NCBI RefSeq assembly: GCF_000300195.1
Contig: NZ_AMQH01000004.1
Location: 1 to 64,000, forward strand
Source: Clostridium tunisiense TJ
Lineage (GTDB): Bacteria; Bacillota; Clostridia; Clostridiales; Clostridiaceae
DNA: 64,000 bases
Direction: 5' to 3'
In this document: positions 60,566-64,000 of the stretch, one piece after another
Position numbering within the stretch: the first letter of the stretch is position 1
Layout of the letters: each line of letters starts with the position of its first letter
Translations under genes and position numbers: made by a program
Notes under the pieces: model-generated
What the model saw: only the letters and a program-made list of their open reading frames with translations
Told to the model about the DNA's origin: nothing
Database searches by the model: none

Positions 60566-61222
60566 ATGGCAACATGGATTGCACATTTAAGAGTAGGGGA
60601 AAAAATGTTAAAAAGAGATTTTAACTTGGAGGTAACTCCATTTCTAATTGGAAATATTGGGCCAGATTCAGGAGTACCAAATGAAGATTGGAGCAGTTTT
60701 AATCCGCCAAAGAAAGTTACCCACTGGTTAGATAAAGATAAAAAAACTGATGCTGAAGGGTTTTGGAATAAGTATTTAAGTAATTTAAAAGTAAAAGAAG
60801 ATAAGGAAAGATACTCTTTTCTATTGGGGTATTATGTGCATTTACTTACGGATATTCAGTGGTCAAAGCTTTATAAAAAGAAGAAGGAGCTTCCACTTTA
60901 TAAGAATGGTCTAGAAAAGGATTCAAACTTTATTTGGACAATAAAAAAGGATTGGTATGGGTTAGATTATTTATATTTAAGTAAAAATCCACAATCCATG
61001 TTTTTTACAGTGTTTAAAAATGTTAGACAAGTTCCAGATTATCTAGATTATTTTCCAAAGGGAGCCTTTGAATTGCAAGTTAAGTATATAACTCAGTTTT
61101 ACCTAGGAGAAAATGAAGAGACCAAAGAAAACTTCATATACATAACAGAGGAAGAAATGGACAAATTTATTGAAGAAGCTACTGAAGAGATTGCAAGTAT
61201 ATTAAAAGAAAAGTTATGTTAA
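60566..61222 (+). CDS. Zinc-dependent phospholipase C-like protein
   Basis: 218 residues with the zinc-dependent PLC/S1-P1 fold pattern: MATWIAHLRVGEKM at the N-terminus, THWLD and YYVHLLTDIQW, where His and Asp would bind zinc. No signal peptide, so it is probably intracellular and may not be a classical secreted lipase. ATG 60566 follows GAGGGAG; an in-frame ATG at 60551 is further upstream. Probably co-transcribed with amj. Confidence 0.86.
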   Translation: MATWIAHLRVGEKMLKRDFNLEVTPFLIGNIGPDSGVPNEDWSSFNPPKKVTHWLDKDKKTDAEGFWNKYLSNLKVKEDKERYSFLLGYYVHLLTDIQWSKLYKKKKELPLYKNGLEKDSNFIWTIKKDWYGLDYLYLSKNPQSMFFTVFKNVRQVPDYLDYFPKGAFELQVKYITQFYLGENEETKENFIYITEEEMDKFIEEATEEIASILKEKLC

Positions 61223-61397
61223 TTGAATTAAGTTAAGCTATAGTCTCAATGTTAAGTCATAAGGTAGTAGAAAAAAGAGAGAATAAGTGGGGGGAAAGTT
61301 TATACTTATTATCTTAAGGCTTTTATTAAGGTGTAAGATAAGGGGATATAAAAGGTTGAAAATATAAAAGAAGAACATAAGAGGGGATTCTAAGTTT

Positions 61398-62195
61398 ATG
61401 AGAATAGATGAGATGATTTGTAGCTTTCCAAAGGAGTTAAAAGAACTTCTTGAAGGTTGTAGTTATGAAGAAAACAAAGTAGGCTGCTCAAATACTATGG
61501 TTTACAAAGTTATAAGTAAAGATGAAAATGACAATAGGTATTTGAAAGTAAGTAGCAATGAATTTGAAAACTTCAACTATGAAGTTGATTTGCTAAATTG
61601 GATGAAGGGAAAGTTGCCTGTTCCTGAAGTGCTATATCATGGACACAGTGGAGAATATGAGTTTTTCCTTATGTCCGAAGTTTGTGGCAAGGATTCTTCA
61701 ATGATAGATGAGGATACTGACAAGGTAAAAGTGGCAAAAGCTTTAGGTAGAGGATTAAGATTAATTCATAGTGTACCAATTAAACACTGCAATTTTGATC
61801 AAAGGCTAGAAACTAAATTAAAGATTACAGAATTTAATGTGCAAAATGGTTTAGTAGATGAGGAAGACATAAAAAGTACTGACCCCAATATTACCCCAGA
61901 GAAAATATTAAAAGAACTACAAGATAATAAGCCTAATAGTGATGATAAGGTGTTAACTCACGGAGACTATTGCCTTCCTAATATCATATTGGATAAGGAC
62001 TACAATATTTCAGGCTTTATTGACTGGGGAAGAGGGGGAATCTGTGATAGGTACCAAGATATAGGCATCGGGTGTAGATCCATAAAAAGCAATTTAGGAG
62101 AAGAAATGGTACCAATATTTCTTGAAGAATACGGCTTAGATAAAATTGACTATTCAAAGATTCATTATTATATATTATTAGACGAGCTATTTTAA
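61398..62195 (+). CDS. APH(3')-like aminoglycoside phosphotransferase
   Basis: 265 residues, the usual length for APH(3'). Kinase features: ATP-binding Lys50 (YLKVSS), catalytic loop LTHGDYCLPNIILD with Asp190 and Asn195, and the metal-binding Asp209 in GFIDWGRGGICDRYQDI. All catalytic residues are intact, and the numbering nearly equals that of APH(3')-IIIa. Base use is as AT-rich as the neighbours and there are no mobile-element genes, so it looks resident rather than acquired. Whether it confers resistance is unknown. GAGGGG lies upstream of the ATG. Confidence 0.88.
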   Translation: MRIDEMICSFPKELKELLEGCSYEENKVGCSNTMVYKVISKDENDNRYLKVSSNEFENFNYEVDLLNWMKGKLPVPEVLYHGHSGEYEFFLMSEVCGKDSSMIDEDTDKVKVAKALGRGLRLIHSVPIKHCNFDQRLETKLKITEFNVQNGLVDEEDIKSTDPNITPEKILKELQDNKPNSDDKVLTHGDYCLPNIILDKDYNISGFIDWGRGGICDRYQDIGIGCRSIKSNLGEEMVPIFLEEYGLDKIDYSKIHYYILLDELF

Positions 62196-62237
62196 AAATC
62201 TACAACAAACTTATGTAGCATTTACTAATAGGTTTGT

Positions 62238-62289
62238 ATAAAAGGTCAAAGTGATATTAATTATCTTAATATTACTTTGACCTTTTGTG
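62238..62289 (+). terminator. Terminator of the APH-like gene
   Basis: AAAAGGTCAAAGT / ACTTTGACCTTTT long hairpin with inner ATATTAA / TTAATAT pairing, followed by TTTGTG. Confidence 0.87.
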
Positions 62290-62383
62290 AATTATGCCAT
62301 AGTGACAAGGGCTTTAGCCAGTTATAAATATAAATATGTTTAAAATAAATGAAAGAAAATTTAGAAAAAATAAAAAATAATTC

Positions 62384-62412
62384 TTGATATAATTAGTAAC
62401 AATGTATATAAT
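62384..62412 (+). promoter_or_regulatory. Sigma-A type promoter of a gene-free leader
   Basis: TTGATA (62384-62389), 17-bp spacer, TATAAT (62407-62412). No long reading frame follows; see the RNA-like region to 62945. Confidence 0.75.
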
Positions 62413-62419
62413 TGTAATA

Positions 62420-62945
62420 TAAGTTTTAATGATTATTTGGAAGATGAATTATCTCATGATTTTTGGTGGTAATTCTTAGCTTAAAATTAAGCTTTCATGG
62501 AACAAAGTACATTTGTTTGAATTAGAGTTTCTTCCAAAGTAGTTGATAAAATTAATTTGTGTTTATTTAAGGAGGTTCTATTAATGATTAGATATACTTG
62601 CTAGTAATTTTCAAAAATGAAAATTCAAAAGAAGTTTTTCCATACCTAGTTATTAGGTCTTTTTGTGATGCTTCTTTAATAGTAAGTTGAAAGAGTCATT
62701 TTATAGAATCTAAATATTATATTGTTTTTCAATTATGTGCTTTAAGTTTTAATATGAAGTTTTTAACATATTAAATGCTTTAAAAAAGCCTAAATTTAAT
62801 TTATCTATATGAATTATTGGTGGGTTTCTTAAAGTGTATGAACTTAGCTTTGCTAGGTTTGTTTATGTGCAAGCAGTTTTGAAAAATAGAATAGGTATTT
62901 ATGACTATAGGAAGGCAGTGCTTTCTTATAGTCTTTTGTTTTTTT
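62420..62945 (+). ncRNA. Putative leader or small RNA with a six-codon ORF
   Basis: Downstream of a good promoter are about 150 nt of leader, a strong ribosome site AAGGAGG, then the tiny frame MIRYTC (62584-62604). Hairpins follow at 62606-62625 (AATTTTC / GAAAATT) and 62644-62664 (ACCTA / TAGGT plus CTTTTT), and a strong terminator at 62903-62945 (GACTATAGGAA / TTCTTATAGTC, T-rich). The layout resembles ribosome-mediated attenuators of antibiotic-resistance genes, but no such gene follows. It may be a leftover leader or an independent RNA. Confidence 0.4.
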
Positions 62946-63021
62946 GATTTTTACTACAGCCATAGGTGCACTTCATAAAAGAACATAATTAAAAATAAAT
63001 AAGGAAATTAAGCAATTACAG

Positions 63022-63126
63022 GCTTCCTTAGTTAAGGTTTAATTTATTTAGGTTCAAAAAGCCTTAAGGGAACCAGGGTAGGACTCATGTATAAGTTAAG
63101 TATTAACTACGGCTCCCTATATAATA
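63022..63126 (+). repeat. Dispersed fold-back repeat, copy 8
   Basis: Longest copy with TTCCTTAGTTAAGGTTTAA, TTCAAAAAGCCTTAAGG, GAACCAGGGTAGGACTCATG, TATAAGTTAAG and TATTAACTACGGCTCCCTATAT. Nearly identical to copy 1 in its centre. It lies just before the second MATE gene's leader. Confidence 0.75.
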
Positions 63127-63158
63127 GGAAAAAGTTTAAGTTATTTAGGGGGATTAGG

Positions 63159-63206
63159 ATGATAAAGAAAATTTTAAATCAGCAGGAGGAATGGGGGATA
63201 AAATGA
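63159..63206 (+). CDS. 15-residue leader ORF overlapping the MATE start
   Basis: GGGGG lies 7 nt before ATG 63159. The frame MIKKILNQQEEWGIK stops at TGA 63204-63206, overlapping the ATG of the MATE gene (ATGA), so translation of the two is likely coupled. The MATE ribosome site GGAGGAATGGGGG lies inside it. It may be a regulatory leader peptide. Confidence 0.5.
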   Translation: MIKKILNQQEEWGIK

Positions 63207-64000
63207 TTAAAAGAATAACAAATTTTAAAGCAACGTCAGATTTAAAAAAAATATTTCAGCTATCTTGGCCAGTAATGGTGGGTATGATACTCCAAAGTTT
63301 ACTTGGAACAGTGGATATGATGTTTATATCTATCCTTGGAACTACACCACTTGCAGCATCATCCATAGCTAACTCAGCAACCTCAGTGGTATTTGTGTTT
63401 TCAACCTTAGTTTCTGCAGGGGTTATAGCTTTAGTTTCAAGAAGCTATGGGGAAGAGGATATGGACTCCGTTAGAAAGTTTAGTGGGGAGGCCTTTCTAA
63501 TTTCACTAATTATTGGAGGAATTCTTAGCGTTCTTTGTTATATCTACACGGTGCCAATAATAAAGCTTATGTTTAATCCAGGACCTGAAATTGTAGGGTT
63601 TGCAAGAGAGTATCTTTCAGTAATGTTTATAGGAACAGTATTTGTGTTTTTAAATTCAGCGGCAAGAACAATTATGCAGGCCCTTGGAGATACAAAAACA
63701 CCTCTTTATATTTTTGGAGCATCAAATATAATTAATGCAATCTTCACGCCTTTATTTATGTTCCCTTTAAATATGGGAATAGCAGGTGCTGCCTGGGCAT
63801 CTGTATTATCTATGGTATTTTCAATAGTAGCTATAGCTTATTTATTAGTTAAAAGAATTTATAATAAGAGTTTTATAAGTTTTCTTAAATCTATGAAGTT
63901 AGAACTAAGTAATACCTTAAGAATTTTAAAGATTGGAAGCTGGGCATGTATACAACAAATTGCAAGACCTATAACAGGAATGCTAATGGTAAGGCTAGTT
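63203..64000 (+). CDS. MATE-family efflux transporter (partial, runs off the window)
   Basis: The first 266 codons of a MATE transporter; the reading frame is open to the last base. The N-terminus IFQLSWPVMVGMILQSLLGTVDMMFISILG, then ALVSRSYGEEDMDSVRK, AARTIMQALGDTKTPLYIFGASNIINAIFTPLFM and IAGAAWASVLSM, are classic MATE motifs (half one of twelve helices and the start of half two). GGGGG precedes the ATG at 63203, which overlaps the stop of a short leader frame. It differs from the MATE gene at 28652-30037. Substrate unknown. Confidence 0.93.
   Translation, partial: MIKRITNFKATSDLKKIFQLSWPVMVGMILQSLLGTVDMMFISILGTTPLAASSIANSATSVVFVFSTLVSAGVIALVSRSYGEEDMDSVRKFSGEAFLISLIIGGILSVLCYIYTVPIIKLMFNPGPEIVGFAREYLSVMFIGTVFVFLNSAARTIMQALGDTKTPLYIFGASNIINAIFTPLFMFPLNMGIAGAAWASVLSMVFSIVAIAYLLVKRIYNKSFISFLKSMKLELSNTLRILKIGSWACIQQIARPITGMLMVRLV

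Noticed and set aside
61398-62195. Recently acquired resistance island
   Set aside because: No integrase, transposase, inverted-repeat ends or base-composition shift around the APH-like gene.
62384-62945. T-box or S-box riboswitch in the gene-free leader
   Set aside because: No GGGTGGNACCGCG T-box sequence or other known aptamer core could be found; only the promoter, micro-ORF and hairpins are supportable.

Overview
The window looks like a chromosomal segment of an anaerobic, endospore-forming, low-GC Firmicute, most likely Clostridium sensu lato. The base composition is very AT-rich, most genes have strong AGGAGG-type ribosome binding sites, and GTG/TTG starts are common. Marker genes point the same way: an anaerobic class III ribonucleotide reductase, SpoIIP and a SpoIIM-family protein, a CooS-family protein and a sigma-54-dependent PTS operon. 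I saw no rRNA, tRNA, CRISPR array, intact insertion sequence or prophage. It reads as core and accessory chromosome made of many short operons separated by hairpin terminators.

Layout. 0.2-3.3 kb: nrdD-nrdG behind two NrdR-like boxes. 3.5-6.8 kb (minus): cobalt ECF transporter cbiMNQO under a cobalamin riboswitch with its own terminator; a separate 160-bp fold-back element sits in the leader. 6.9-16.2 kb: a lactose/cellobiose-type PTS (IIB, IIC, IIA) with a GH4 6-phospho-glycosidase behind a textbook -24/-12 promoter, then a LevR/CelR-type sigma-54 activator, then anmK and murQ of cell-wall sugar recycling. 16.7-23.6 kb: ComFB-like protein, chemoreceptor, exported superoxide dismutase, glutaredoxin plus a split PF03773-type permease, a SagB-type oxidoreductase and a DUF1232 protein. 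23.6-32.4 kb (mostly minus): a large four-module repeat protein with collagen-like linkers and a DUF3298-like C-terminus, PadR-FetA-FetB, a MATE pump and an AraC/GH39-type regulator. 32.7-40.5 kb: acetyltransferase, larB, ung, an M23 murein hydrolase, spoIIP, a coiled-coil protein and a small WYL-like gene behind a LexA/SOS box.

40.6-48.5 kb is an arsenic/metalloid island: arsR-arsC-acr3 and arsD-arsA, a second arsR with an almost ideal promoter/operator, a PF03773 permease, a thioredoxin-like protein and a COG0523 GTPase. 48.6-57.8 kb holds a nitroreductase, a short siroheme-reductase-like protein, a lipoprotein, a CooS homologue whose cluster ligands look like those of hybrid-cluster protein, a cupin, a PrcB-like protein, a broken toxin-antitoxin pair and an ene-reductase. 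57.9-64 kb holds a VOC protein, a SpoIIM-like protein, Amj lipid II flippase, a phospholipase C-like protein, an APH(3')-like kinase, a gene-free transcribed-looking leader and the start of a second MATE pump, cut by the window edge.

A dispersed noncoding repeat of about 60-105 bp recurs at least eight times between genes. Its outer stem (GGGAACCA ... TGGTTCCC) varies in a partly compensatory way. The best candidates for something undescribed are this repeat, the repeat-module protein at 23.6-26.1 kb, the Glu-substituted CooS, and the SOS-controlled WYL-like mini-protein.
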